Part shown: positions 34,470-45,955 of the stretch, in pieces
Layout of the letters: every line of letters begins with the position of its first letter
How positions within the stretch are numbered: the stretch's first letter is position 1
Assembly (NCBI GenBank): GCA_036429605.1
Contig: CM071590.1
Coordinates: 5,208,001 to 5,272,000 of the forward strand
Origin: Cladobotryum mycophilum
Taxonomy: Eukaryota; Ascomycota; Sordariomycetes; Hypocreales; Hypocreaceae
Length of the DNA: 64,000 nt
Reading direction: 5' to 3'
Notes under the pieces: generated by a model
What the model saw: only the letters and a program-made list of their open reading frames with translations
What the model was told of the DNA's origin: nothing
Databases searched by the model: none
Made by a program: the position numbers and the translations under genes

Positions 34470-35526
34470 ATGTCGTCGTACTTTAACAACATCACTCAGG
34501 AATTCCAGGGACTGGGCCTGGGAGGCAACAGTGAGAGGCCGAGTTCTCAGTACAGCTCTCCTCCTCCACGTTCGTCATCACCCTTCTGTTGTGTTTCTTG
34601 AAATATGTAGACTGATTTGAGGCTATTCATAATTAGCCAACCGCGACTACGGAGAGTACGGATACCACGGTCCAAACCAAGGCGCTCCCCCTCCAGCCCA
34701 GTACTACGCCGCTCCTCCCCTTCCAACATACCAACCACCGAGCGACAAGCCTCCTCTGCCTCAAGGATGGATTCCCCTCTTTGATCAGGGCCGCCAGCGC
34801 TGGTACTATGCAAACCAGCAAGATGGTCACACTCAGTGGGAGGCTCCCGGCTACATCCCTCCACGACCTCCTATGGAGACTTATCCAAGCTCTGATTCCC
34901 GAACCTATGGAACCCCTGGTTATGGCAGCGGTGCCACATCACCATACCCGCCAGCAGTTCCGTATGGTCCCACACCAGGTAGTTACAACGGCCCTCCTGG
35001 TCCTCCCCCGAGCACCGGAGCATATGCTGGCTATGATGAAAAGGGCAGCAGCGACAAGAAGAAGAAGTCCGGCAAGGGAGGGATGCTTCTAGGCGCTGGT
35101 GCTGGTATTGCGGCCGGCCTTGCTGGTGGCGCTCTATTGCATCATGCTCTGCACGATGACAGTAGCAGCAGTAGCGACGAGGAGGAGGAACGACGCCATG
35201 AGGAAGATCGACCACCGCAGACCGTCATCATCAACAACGTTACCAATGTGACGGAATACAACGATACCAACGTGACGGAATACAACGACAGACAAGACTC
35301 ATACTATGGCTACGGCAGCGGCCCTCCAGGTGTTCTGCCATCAAGGGATGTTGAAGGCAACTACGTCTCGGAGAGTGACCGCGAGTCGGTTCAGGAGGCT
35401 CGAGAAAGATACGAGGAAGCACTGGCTGAGGCTCAAGATTCGAGCGCTAGCAGTAGTGACTATGAGGAGTTGGCCGAGGCGCGGGAAGAATACTATGAAG
35501 AGTATGAGGAAACGTATGAGGACTAA
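34470..35526 (+). CDS. WW-domain protein with glycine-zipper segment and acidic coiled-coil tail
   Basis: Two exons, 34470-34569 and 34637-35526, giving 329 residues. A single WW domain is clear: LPQGWIPLF...RWYYANQQDGHTQWEAP, with both signature Trp and the Tyr pair in place, so it should bind proline-rich ligands. Pro/Gly/Tyr-rich low-complexity segments flank it. A Gly/Ala-rich segment (GAGAGIAAGLAGGALLHHAL) resembles a glycine zipper that could insert into or span a membrane, preceded by a Lys-rich patch. The tail is very acidic, with a duplicated VTNVTEYNDTNVTEYND-type unit and a Glu-rich probable coiled coil. Such WW plus glycine-zipper proteins occur in many Pezizomycotina without a known role. 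It is divergently paired with the metacaspase gene. Confidence 0.8.
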
Positions 35527-35865
35527 GACATCAGAGATGACGAGGGGGTTGAAAGTGATTACGCGATGTAAATGAGAGCACGAACTGGCGTCATTGGAAT
35601 TGCAATTTAAATTTATGAACCCAATTCGCTTCACATTTATCAAGCGTCTGCGAATTGGCACATAGCTCGGTAACTAGGTATCATGATTTATAGCTATACC
35701 GTCAAACGGAAGGATGACATGGGAGCTGGAGGGATGAAATCGTTGGTTTCTACTCTTGCCTTCAACCCTCCCGGCTCCCTTTGACTCTTCCCATTCTTCT
35801 TGTTCCCTCCTGTTCTCCCTGTTCCCCACCAACTTCCTGTGTTCCTTTTTTCTTCCTTTGTTGCT
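35527..35865. other. Short intergenic region, no gene seen
   Basis: 339 bases between the WW-protein stop and the CE5 esterase stop (convergent). T/C-rich around 35785-35880. Confidence 0.5.
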
Positions 35866-36812
35866 CTATCTCTTTCGGAGCCATCTAAACTTGCCTTTAG
35901 TAATTTTTTGGTGCTCGCCAGAACCAGAGACCAAGAGGGTCGTGAAACCCCCTCGCTCCGGCTCCTCATCAGCCAGCATATAATCGATATAGTCTACCAT
36001 ATACTGGCCGTAATACTTGACGTACTGCCCGTGGTGCTCCAGGCTCGTCCCGTTGCAGCAGAACAAGTCCTGCGTGTCGCAAATGGACTGCACCAAGTTA
36101 CCATACGGACAGTCGAAGCTTTTCTCTCGAGCGGCAAACTAGGACACAAAAACAGACTATTAGCGACAATTCCGATACTCTATGTAGACCCTGTGGGACT
36201 GATGAATGGGTGGATGATTGCTTACCCCCTGTTCTGTGCAGGTCCCGTGGTTATAAAATTTGCCATGCACGAAACGAGGATTACCCATCAGTACGACGGC
36301 ATGCATCCTTTTGAAAGCTTCGTTAAGAATGGTGATATTCTGACGATAGATGCCAGCTTCGGGGTCTCCTCCGCCGCAGACAGCATCATCAATGATTTGA
36401 GCGCCCTTGTGATTCGATTAGTATCACGGCTGAGGTCTCAACGATGCGAACGGGAAAGAAGGTAGGTAAATACCTGCGAATACCCTAGCAAGACAAACTT
36501 TGTCTTGGGACACATTATGTGAAACGCATTCACCCTCAAGGATACCATGTGGGCACCGTCGTAGACGGAGTCGCCGTAGGACACACCACCGCACTCATCC
36601 TGTCCTCCGCAGGCAGGGTATTCGATGGCCTCGCTCGTCGCCCATTTATACTTGGCCTGGAGCTTGTTCAGCAGCTCACCGGTAAGTCCGTATCCGGGCG
36701 GCGCAGTCGTCTCCCTCGCCGCGAAAATGTGAATGCCTGGGCATGGGTTTGCGCTGGCGAGCAATACGAGGCCCAGGAAGGCCAAGAGAATCGCTTTCAT
36801 TATGGGTTTCAT
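35866..36812 (-). CDS. Secreted acetylxylan esterase / cutinase-fold hydrolase (CE5)
   Basis: Three exons: 36812-36474, 36405-36226, 36138-35866, giving 263 residues. A signal peptide (to about LASAN) precedes CPGIHIFAARETTAPPGYG, the typical mature start of fungal CE5 acetylxylan esterases. The nucleophile elbow GYSQGA is split by the first intron (Ser near 112). The Asp lies in DTQDLFCC (near 197) and the His in LEHHGQY (near 208), with the paired cysteines expected for the fold. It would remove acetyl groups from xylan outside the cell. The C-terminus runs about 25 residues further than usual in a basic tail, which may mean a missed 3' intron. An alternative start is the second Met, five codons in (36800). 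Confidence 0.87.
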
Positions 36813-39448
36813 CTTTTCTTTTTTCTTCTGGTTCTTTTATACTGATAGTAAGAAATGCCTCATCTACGAAGGATGAACGGAGCAGGGAGAAGGGGGTAAA
36901 ATAGAAGCTCGGTAGGGGGGCGATGATCTTTCCGTGTTTATACTACTTGTCATGCTCATCCAAGTGGGTATGCATTTTAGACTTCGTATGTAGAGTCATA
37001 ATGTTAAGGTTGTTGTGGAGTGTTGCATTGCAGACCTTATTTGAGACAACTGACGTATGTTTCCCCAGCTTGTTTTAAGTTTTTGTTTTTTGAACAATGG
37101 GTGCTACCTTGTGTCTCTGTAAACAATCATCTGTAAATAGAAGTCTTGCTTCTTTCTACAAGTATAATATCTGCACATTACTCTGATTCCCAGAAATCGA
37201 CCTTTTCGCTTGCCATTCCTCCTGTTCCTCTCGATTCCTCTTCTTACTATTTATTCCCTTTCATATATACAAGATTTCTGTTATTTTATTATATTTCTAC
37301 TATTTCTTTTTAGCACCCATTTTAGATCGATGGTATCTCTTCTTGAACTTCACACGCATACGCAATTCAGCGGCGGGAAAAGACAGTAGTTCGACCTATA
37401 TCCCCACTTCAACTGAATACACATACTCGTGATACTGTGGAAACAAATCCATCAAAGTTAATGAGGCTATTTGTTGAAGTTGAGAAAGCGGTCGAATAAT
37501 GAAACAAAGGGCTTATACGCAAATGATTCCATATATAACGAGTAGACTTCTTCAGGGGTAATCTACTTTCCAACGGCACATGAGCGTACTTCATCATATA
37601 ATCTCTCTAATAAAACAAGAAGGGTATACCATTTCATGCGCATTCACTTCCATCGATACCTTTTCAAGTAATCACGGGGAGCGGATACACCCTTGGTTAC
37701 CACACAGCAAGGCGAGGGCCTCTCAACATGAGAAGGGTGGTAGAATAGTAGAAAGAACCAAGTGCCCGTACCTAGTACATATCAAAGAGAAAGAGAATGG
37801 CTAGTGGCCAGGTTAATGTTCGATGAACACGTCTAATTGAAGAGACAGATCTACAGGCTACCTATTTTCTACCCTTCGGTTGCACTCCCGCGGCTTCCAT
37901 TGCGTGATGATCAAAGTATAGGCATGCTGTGATCTACTGAGCGCTTGGTCGTGCATCTATCTCGCCTTTCTTCCTTTTCGGCTGTTCCTCGTCTGTTGAA
38001 GATTAGTATTATTTTGCTCCATTAAGTTATCTATGCGACGAATTGTCAACCGAAGCTCCCTTGCTGGTGCGTCAATATAGGGTCTTCATCAATAGAATAT
38101 CTAAATGGAACACCAAAAAGATCGGCCTGTCGCCAAAGGCCAGGCATTCTAGCCCATTGTGCATTGATTTCTTGGTACCTATCCCACCACACAGCCTCCC
38201 AGGTCCGCCGTTTCTCACCACACCACCACTCCTGAGCAACCCCCGGGCGAGTCTCCCTGACTTCCAGTGCTTCAATGCCTTTTGCTGTGGCTTTTCTTGA
38301 AATTAGAGTATACTCTAGGTAGCCTGCTGGCCATGTACGGGAGAATAATGGGAATTGAAGAGCTGTGCTTCATCTACCTTTGGCAATCCTTATTTCTTAT
38401 GCTTCCTCTTGACCAACTCGTAGTCTCGTGTCAGACCCGCGGAAGAATATTCACACTAAACTAACAAAGGATGTAGACCTTCTCAACACGGATGAGTCTA
38501 GTATTCTTTAACTCTTCTTGTCATCTAGTCAGAATACGATTTGGCATTGACTTAGTGGTTTTTTGAGAGACGTCAGTGATCGACATCCCCTACCGACGTT
38601 TCGCAGACCCAAGATGGAGGATTAGCAGTATCCTGGTGAGAGCAGGTCAACATCTCTCGGCGCCTTACAAGAGATCATGTGGCGACGAGGTAGGTTGGGG
38701 GTCAAACCCCTCGAGATTCGCACTAGAGGAGCAATGGCGAGAAAGGCAAGAAAGCAAGTGTACAAGTATAGTTTTACGTGACAGCTCATAATAATACTCC
38801 AGCAGGGCACTTAACTAGCCTCAATCTAACGAAAACCACCCAAAATCAGAAGCTCAGAAGCACCTAATGCGACTCCGAGATCTTTGATGGGTGTGGATAA
38901 TGTTAACATAGAACGCTTGACAGGAAAACTGATGGAATGGATCAATGGCAAGCAGAGGCAACAGCTGACCATCATGAGGGCTCCATTATTTCTGATATGA
39001 ATAGGTCTCACACTCGGAAGTCGGAAATGTAATCAATAATAATGACCCACCTCATTTCCCAGACCCTCAAACCACATTCACATCCACATGCTATCACAGG
39101 GACAACCCACAGAATCTCCAGGGGTATAACGTATTCATCCGACACTAAACTCAATATACATGATGAAGGGCCATGAAAGTCAAGAATCAGGGGGTAAAAG
39201 TGTGTAACTCACACAAAGTTGGGGGTATCGTAAAACATATTCACCAAGAATGAAGCCATTAAGATAATTTTAAATGCCTTCAAGGCTGTATATATATGGG
39301 TGTCATGTTCAGGACTAAAATACATATCCATGGCTGCGCCCTCTAGCCATAACCAATCAAACTTGTATATACATGTCATTATATTTACAATCATCATCAT
39401 TCATCCCCCTCCGAGAGCCCCATCATCCAAGATTCATGTCGACAACGC
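36813..39448. other. Gene-free stretch
   Basis: 2.6 kb between CE5 and the polysaccharide lyase gene, with only short chance ORFs. T-rich and CT-rich tracts lie around 37195-37320, likely in the esterase 5' region or beyond. No tRNA or transposon ends were recognised. Confidence 0.45.
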
Positions 39449-40201
39449 TTAACCGTGAGTGACGTTGATGCTGTAGAAGTGCACCTCGGAAGCGTCATCG
39501 GCCTGGTTGTAGTTGCCAACCTTGAAGTAGCTGTTGGGGCTGTTGAGGTTATATGTGCTCAAGCCCTTGAAGGCACCGCCGTTGAGCGCAACGGAGAGCT
39601 TGCCGCCCTCGTAGCGGATCTCGTAGCTGAATTGCTTGCCGGGGGTGACGTTGCCGATGGCGGTTCGCTGCTGGCTGCAGGTGCGGCAGGTCTGGACGCC
39701 CATGTTGACGGCGCCGGACTGGTTGACGTAGAGCTCGGCGACGGGCTTGCTGGAGATGGAGTCGTCGATGTGGATCTGGCCGACGCAGATGTCGCCGTGG
39801 CTCTGGGTGATGATGAGCGAGGCCGAGAGGCGGTTCTTGCCGGCGTTGGGGCTCCACTTGGAAGGGTTGGACTCGCGGAACTCAGTGCGGCAGTGGGCGC
39901 TGTTGGGGGTCTTGACGCAGCCGGAGCTCAGGCTGGGGACCTTCATGACGAGGGCACCGTCGCTCTTCTGGGTCGAGAAGTACTGGTTGGTGTAGCCACC
40001 GCAGCCGGAGAGCTGGCCGCTACCAATGGTGGTGGGAGAGCCAGGCTTGCCGATGGGGAGCTGGAGGCTCCATTTGGAGAGATCAAAGTTACCGCCGGGA
40101 GCGCAGTTGGGGTTGAGCTGGGCGGCGTTGGTAGCATCAGAGGCGGGAGCGGCTCTGGCTCCGGCAGCGAGGAGGAGAGAGGTGAGAGTAAGACCACGCA
40201 T
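39449..40201 (-). CDS. Secreted alginate/glucuronan lyase-like polysaccharide lyase (PL7/PL20 type)
   Basis: An intronless ORF of 250 residues with a signal peptide (MRGLTLTSLLLAAGARA). The beta-jelly-roll lyase motifs are present in order: RTEFRE (substrate-binding Arg and Glu), VGQIHI (Q-I-H with the catalytic His) and YFKVGNYNQ near the end, which together mark the alginate_lyase2 fold shared by PL7 and PL20. Fungal PL20 members cleave beta-1,4-glucuronan, while PL7 cleaves alginate, and motifs alone do not settle which. Six or more cysteines suggest disulfides, as expected for a secreted enzyme. The gene is GC-rich with strong codon bias, which creates a long shadow ORF on the other strand. 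Length is normal for a single-domain lyase. Confidence 0.86.
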   Translation of the reverse strand: MRGLTLTSLLLAAGARAAPASDATNAAQLNPNCAPGGNFDLSKWSLQLPIGKPGSPTTIGSGQLSGCGGYTNQYFSTQKSDGALVMKVPSLSSGCVKTPNSAHCRTEFRESNPSKWSPNAGKNRLSASLIITQSHGDICVGQIHIDDSISSKPVAELYVNQSGAVNMGVQTCRTCSQQRTAIGNVTPGKQFSYEIRYEGGKLSVALNGGAFKGLSTYNLNSPNSYFKVGNYNQADDASEVHFYSINVTHG

Positions 40202-43050
40202 TGTTGCTGTTGTTTGTTTGTGTGTTTGTTATTGAGTTGAGAATATAAGTGAAGGATGATTGATGTGATGAGTGAGTTGTTGATGGGCAAGACTAGAGAG
40301 CGGGAAGCGGAATATCTTTATATACTGGAGATCATCAGTGGCTTCTACTACTATACTCACAACCAACAAGCTTCATACATATGACGGAATATAGGGACAT
40401 GGGTAATGGTTTGAGACATTGGAAAGCCGACGGCATCTTCTCGGTAGATTTGGACCCTACGATGGTGGCTTGCTTCCCATTCCACGCACACTCTGTGGAT
40501 ACCATATCAGCTGCGGATATAGAAGGAAAAGATGAATTCCACCTCTCGGAAGCCACCAATGTTCGACCATGATTGACGGGCATCGAAACGTCGATACAGT
40601 GCTTCTCCTTCCAAATCGGTGACTACCCTCCAAGAGGAATAAGATTCCAGCCATGTGAGGGGGCTAAGGGAAAAGAAAAAGGGGACGCTACGGGGATGCC
40701 GTGGGCTGGGGATTTGGGGATTTTCGAGAAGGGGAAGGCCAACAGTTCAAGATCTACTAGCTTGAACAGGCATAAGATTCGCTGGCTGACATGCATGTCG
40801 TTGTCGTGTTTTTGGTGTGTCTTGGTTCCTGTTTGATCAGCGCTCGCCTACGCTGTTTGGCGGAGCGGGATGAGCAGCCGAGTCCAAACTCAAAAGGATG
40901 GAACAATCGCTGAGCCCATACACGAAGCCACGGCGCCACGCACACACAGACAGGTCGTCCCATCCCCCCACCAGCTAGACGAGTTGAGCCAGGTTGTTGT
41001 GGGGATTTATCTGGCCTGAGCTTGACTCGTCAGTCTGGGGAAGCCATGTAAGCTTGCATCACCATCCATCCATCCCTCCGCATTGGAAGAGACCCTGAGG
41101 GCTTGGCAGGACTCTGGGAACTCTGTTGAGGCCACATGATCATCATTTCGTTCCATCTTTTTTTATGATCATATTACTCCCGAAGATAGCTATTCCATCA
41201 CAATTGACGTTGACAACTGAAGGCGGGGATGAGTCCAGCGGGCAGTGGGGAGCGGGTGTCGGAGTTCTTTGTTTCTCGCCTGTTCAACCAACCAACCAAC
41301 GCATTAGTGGTAAGACTGTTTCACCATGGGTGAGAAACAGACCAAATGATCAGCGCAGTCAGGCACACTAAACCATTCCCAGACTTTCGTTCAATGCACC
41401 CACAAGTTGCCATGCATCCCGAACAATTCTTTTTGAGCGGCAGGGTCGATCATCCGAGGCCTGCGAATCCGCGTGCCTCATCTCCATCATCCATCATCAT
41501 CATCATCATCATCATCATCCATGGACACTAGATAGGTAACTGGGCAAATCTGTTGGTGGAAAAACTCGCTGAACCACCCCATCCTCTCCCCCCAGCCACA
41601 GAACGTGGCTCCCAGGTAGGTTCGCATGATGACGAAGATCAAATGCTGGAGAAGAGAGCGCAACGTTCCCTCAGCGTTTGTCTCTCGCGAGCGGTTCTAC
41701 TACAATTACTACTACTCACTGGGTGTTAACAGCATGTCTCAAAGTAGAGCCGAAAACCCTCTACATACTACTACATCTGAAGCAATTCAATCAATATCAG
41801 AGGCTCGTTAGTAATATTGTTCCAGTATGAAACGGGATTTCACATTACGAAACCGCGTCAGTTATTGGCCGTGTGGCTGAACCCGAGGCTGGCTGACATG
41901 GATTCTTTGACACTGACCCCCTAGATTGGGCAACCTGGAATCCTTGACAGCCGCATAGCCGGGAGGACCCCTGGTCTTACTCCTACCCTACGAACGATGA
42001 TGATTCGCGAACACTCAAAGCTAACCTAAAAGGATGAATTGAGGGCATTCCAAATTTTATGAAGTGAGTCCACCGATCAACCGTATATGTGTAGAAGCAT
42101 ACAGTAAATGATGGGGAATTGCCGTTCTGCTTTTATCTCGGGCCGGTAACTGAGACTTCAGAGACGGTCAAGAGTAGAATCATAGTGACTCATCATCAAC
42201 TCGGCTCGTATAAACATCCAACAATTTGGAATACAGTAAGGGGGACTGTGGAGGATCAAGGTCCACAGAGCTTACAAGTTATTCGGTTGTCCACAAAAAA
42301 ATCCACGAGCACGTGTAACCATCACCACCCATGTCTAGCCACAGTCCCAATACGGAAGCTTGAATTGATATCTAATAAACTGCATACAATAGACTCTTGG
42401 CCCCCAGACCAGCCAATCCCCCCAACCGCTGACCTCCAGGAACCGTAGACGCTTCGAAAAAAACACATTCCTCTTTAAGCCAAATTGGTATCATCATAAA
42501 AAAAGCTAAATCAAATTGCCACCAACCAGAACGTGATATTCGTATAGGAAAAAGGATTCGGATCTGCGAGCCGAAGAAGTCGTCGCTTTTCTCTCTTCGT
42601 GTGCCTCTTCCGCTGGGTATACTGGCAACCTGGCACACCCATAACAATCTATTTAGCCTTTCCCTTAAGGCTATCCAATGTCCGAATGTCCCGAAGCGCT
42701 GGCTCGTTCTAGAGCGGGCCGGGAGGAATGGCCAAAAGAAAGAAAAAAGGGGAGGGCTCATATTCGACACCATTGGTGGAGAGTTTAGCTGCCAGAACAA
42801 TTGGAAGCCATGCAGAAGATAGGGCTGGGAGGCACCGGTGGGATGGTTAACCCTTTCGGACCTGGGGTTTTCCCAGTCTGTATGTTTCCAAATCGCCCAG
42901 CCCTTTCCCCGGTATGAAATCCCCGGATCTGGTATATCCCAACACTGCTATACGCCCTTCGATGTTGATCTTTGAGTTTTCGATATTGCGTTCTTCGCCT
43001 AGATGCCGTATACTTTTTCGGCTCAGCTCAGCAGTGTGACGTTCCCATCA
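40202..43050. other. Gene-free stretch
   Basis: 2.85 kb with no supportable gene. It holds the lyase 5' region and a (CAT)n microsatellite near 41488-41522. Short C-runs and CCCC/GGGG words are scattered around 40970 and 42840-42960. Small ORFs here lack family resemblance. Confidence 0.45.
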
Positions 43051-45069
43051 TCACCTCCAGCGACCCAAACCCTTAATCGTGAAATCCCGCCCACTCGACC
43101 TCAGTGCCTTGGCCACGTCCCTGTCCCTCAAGTCATAAGCGTACTCCATAATCTCCCTAGTATCAATAGCGCTGACTTGAGCGACCGCAAACCATGAGTT
43201 GCCTAGCATGGAGACCTCCGTGAAGCTCCAGAAGAGCAAGAAGATAGTGGTTACGAGCATCAGATGGACTCCGATGATGCCGCCTACGACACTGAAGCCA
43301 ATCCACTGACGGGGAATGTACGCCGACTCTGACATGACGACCTCGGCCGGCGCGGTAATGTCATAGAGAGAGAGCCAGTCGTAGTAAGCCATCTGATTTA
43401 GGATTGTGAAGAGGGACTGCAGTGCGATGGCTGGGTTCCCCGTTACGCGTAAAACGTCGCCAAAAACAGCAATGTGCGCCCTGTGTATGCGCTGCTGCAC
43501 TCCAACAGCCATCAGCATGGAGCCGTTGAACTGGTTGTCGTACGTAAATCCCTGTTGAACATCCAGCCAGAGATTTGGTGTGTCTTTGATGCCAAACCAG
43601 CTGGTAGTGTTGACCATCAAGGCGCTCCAATTGGCTTGGTTGGCAAAATTTTCGAGTTGGACGACGGCGCGCGAGCCATCTTCAGGGTCAGAGCAAGTCT
43701 TGCATACCAGCTCACGAATGGGTTCTGTGATCCATGTCTGAGTCCTACTGTCCCATTGAGGAGATGGCTCTTGATAATCATTTTGGCTCCACACGTTGAC
43801 TCTAAAGTTGGCCGGCGCATCGATGTTGCCAAAACACACGCTGGCGCCGAGGTTGATTTGGTGATCCGACGAACTCAGTAATGACCATGACTTGTAAGAC
43901 GTAGCATTTAGTCCTTCTAGTGTTCCACTAGACGGCCATGCAGTGCCAGTCGCGTTGAGCATGAGATATGAGGCTGTGGAAGGGGTTTTGAGCCCCTGAA
44001 TTGAGCTCTTCATGTTTGCCATCGGAGCTACCCTGCAAATCGAGGTTCTCCCGGATGCATTGTTCGAGAGTTTCGCACTGTCTGGCAGAACGATGATGCA
44101 GCTAAAGTCCACGCCCTTGATGACAGTTTCACCAGGCAGTGACTGTAGAACCGAAGGGACGGCGTCCAAAATGACGGTTCCCCGAAGCATCCGGTACATG
44201 TTGTCACCAAACGGTTCAACAGCCAGATTGCTCACCATCGGCCTGACACACACATATCTCGAGTCTATTACTTTCGTGATGCCTGTAAAATTTCGCAAAC
44301 TACCGCGATTCGCCTCGGTATCGAAAGGAAGAAGCGCTCGATATGTGAGGCCAGTGTCTTGCACCCCGTCAATGTTATTTGGCTGCTCCGAGTACTCTGC
44401 GAATCTCGGATACGTCGTGGGTCGTGCACTCCAATAATTGACCCCGTTGGTGAAGTCGTAGTTCCCGTTTGTTGAGTTGTACCTGAGCCCAACACCGACT
44501 TCGCTCGACTTTGTTCCTAGAGTAACAATCTCGTTCGCGAAGTCGAGGAGGAGAAGCGTCGAGGTAAACTGTGACGCTATGGAGATGACGAGCGTGGAGC
44601 AAATCAGCAAGACACACCACCAGGGAGTTTGACCGAGCGAACGGGTAAGTGCCGGCCAGGCCAGGTTCTGCGGCCCCATGCTGAAGCCTCGCATGGTGGA
44701 CAACCTAGGTAGCCTAGAAAGCCTGACTTCGGATACTTCGATGATGATGGATGCCATCATTGCGGTTAATAGCCCTGCCTGCAGAGCAATACCCATGCGA
44801 ATCACGACCGAAGCCAGAGTCACTGTCTTTGTTGTCCATCCCGCATTGACGATACGGGCCCAAATCACCGGCGTTTCGTCCCCGTTGAGTGCGTTCTTTG
44901 AGGCGATCCAGAGGAATGCAACAAGGCCGAAGGCTGCCAGAATGAGAAGAGTACAGGGGATCAAGATTGCGATGCCAGTCTTTCCGGTTCTTTTCCAGAG
45001 AGACTTCCTGTTTGGGGATCTCGGGATCCTCAATGTCGAGCCGCTGCTGAGGTATAAAGGCTTCATCAT
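43051..45069 (-). CDS. Orphan membrane protein with large extracytosolic domain
   Basis: An intronless ORF of 672 residues. Three hydrophobic segments lie near the N-terminus (about 32-56, 80-108 and 148-178) and one near the C-terminus (about 590-620, FSVVGGIIGVHLMLVTTIFLLFW). Between the third and fourth lies about 400 residues of non-hydrophobic sequence with several cysteines and many N-x-S/T sites, so it is probably exposed outside the cytosol and glycosylated. This layout is common in an uncharacterised group of Pezizomycotina membrane proteins, and I do not recognise a named family. The basic N-terminus suggests a cytosolic N-end. The function is unknown; a surface sensor or transport-associated role would be speculation. 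It is surrounded by long intergenic regions. Confidence 0.78.
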   Translation of the reverse strand: MMKPLYLSSGSTLRIPRSPNRKSLWKRTGKTGIAILIPCTLLILAAFGLVAFLWIASKNALNGDETPVIWARIVNAGWTTKTVTLASVVIRMGIALQAGLLTAMMASIIIEVSEVRLSRLPRLSTMRGFSMGPQNLAWPALTRSLGQTPWWCVLLICSTLVISIASQFTSTLLLLDFANEIVTLGTKSSEVGVGLRYNSTNGNYDFTNGVNYWSARPTTYPRFAEYSEQPNNIDGVQDTGLTYRALLPFDTEANRGSLRNFTGITKVIDSRYVCVRPMVSNLAVEPFGDNMYRMLRGTVILDAVPSVLQSLPGETVIKGVDFSCIIVLPDSAKLSNNASGRTSICRVAPMANMKSSIQGLKTPSTASYLMLNATGTAWPSSGTLEGLNATSYKSWSLLSSSDHQINLGASVCFGNIDAPANFRVNVWSQNDYQEPSPQWDSRTQTWITEPIRELVCKTCSDPEDGSRAVVQLENFANQANWSALMVNTTSWFGIKDTPNLWLDVQQGFTYDNQFNGSMLMAVGVQQRIHRAHIAVFGDVLRVTGNPAIALQSLFTILNQMAYYDWLSLYDITAPAEVVMSESAYIPRQWIGFSVVGGIIGVHLMLVTTIFLLFWSFTEVSMLGNSWFAVAQVSAIDTREIMEYAYDLRDRDVAKALRSSGRDFTIKGLGRWR

Positions 45070-45955
45070 TTACCCCGTGTCGAATAAAAGTGTTCTTAAA
45101 ACATTGACAGAAAAGCAAAGAATAAAGATGGATGTTGTTTCAATTTACTCCTTCATAGTTGATATATCAATGTGCAAATTAATTACGCCCTGGGACATCA
45201 AATATCGCTCTTTAGGATGGATATGACTCTGCACCAGTTCCATAGGCACCTATCACGACGACGGGGATCGTGGCTGCCTATCAAACACACGCCCGCACCA
45301 CTACTTCCCACTGCCGTTATTGAAACTGCCTTGCCAGCGATGCTTTACGGAGACGTGGCTTCGACCATGGCTCCTCTGAACTGCTGGTGGCTGGCAATTG
45401 ACTGGCCGTCGAAGGGATCAGCTGGACTTAGTGAAGCCGTGAAGAAGAGGCGGGAGACGCCACTATTGAAAGTAGTGACATGTCAGCCGCAGCCCATAAG
45501 GCTGATTGACGTATTCCTCTGTTCCACAAGGCACCAATAGGAGCACGGATGCCAACCATTTCCTGCAAAAGAGTTTGGATGGTCGGTGAGTGGTTCCTGT
45601 CTTTGGGCTTGAGATGCCTAGAATTGCATGTGTTGAAGGACTGGATATTAAGGATAGAAGAGGGATTTTGGAGTCATCGGACGAAAGAAATTATGCACAT
45701 TTTCATGGTAATAAAAATAAGTAATTGAATAATTTCCCAGATAATGATTTTGAAAAGTTCAAGTTATGTGTTTGACCTACTTGGGATATCCCGGCATCAC
45801 CAACCACCAGGTATTCGGGAAGCGGGGCCGGATCGCCAATCTAACGGTCGGCACTTGTCTCGTTGCATCCTATCCTCGACGTCATTCTCTTCCTCTTTTC
45901 AGGCCCCAGGCAGAAATAAAAACTCCTTAATTCCACGACTAATAGTAAGTAAACC
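45070..45955. other. Intergenic region, no gene seen
   Basis: 886 bases between the orphan membrane protein start and the decayed methyltransferase. AT-rich from about 45640 to 45760. No feature identified. Confidence 0.45.

Noticed and set aside
39455..40240. 261-residue plus-strand ORF opposite the polysaccharide lyase
   Set aside because: Very Val/Ala/Gly/Leu/Glu-rich translation produced by GC-biased codons of the lyase gene; the lyase has a signal peptide and catalytic motifs.
41485..41525. CAT repeat as a possible CRISPR-like or regulatory array
   Set aside because: Plain trinucleotide microsatellite without spacers; CRISPR arrays are not expected in this organism.
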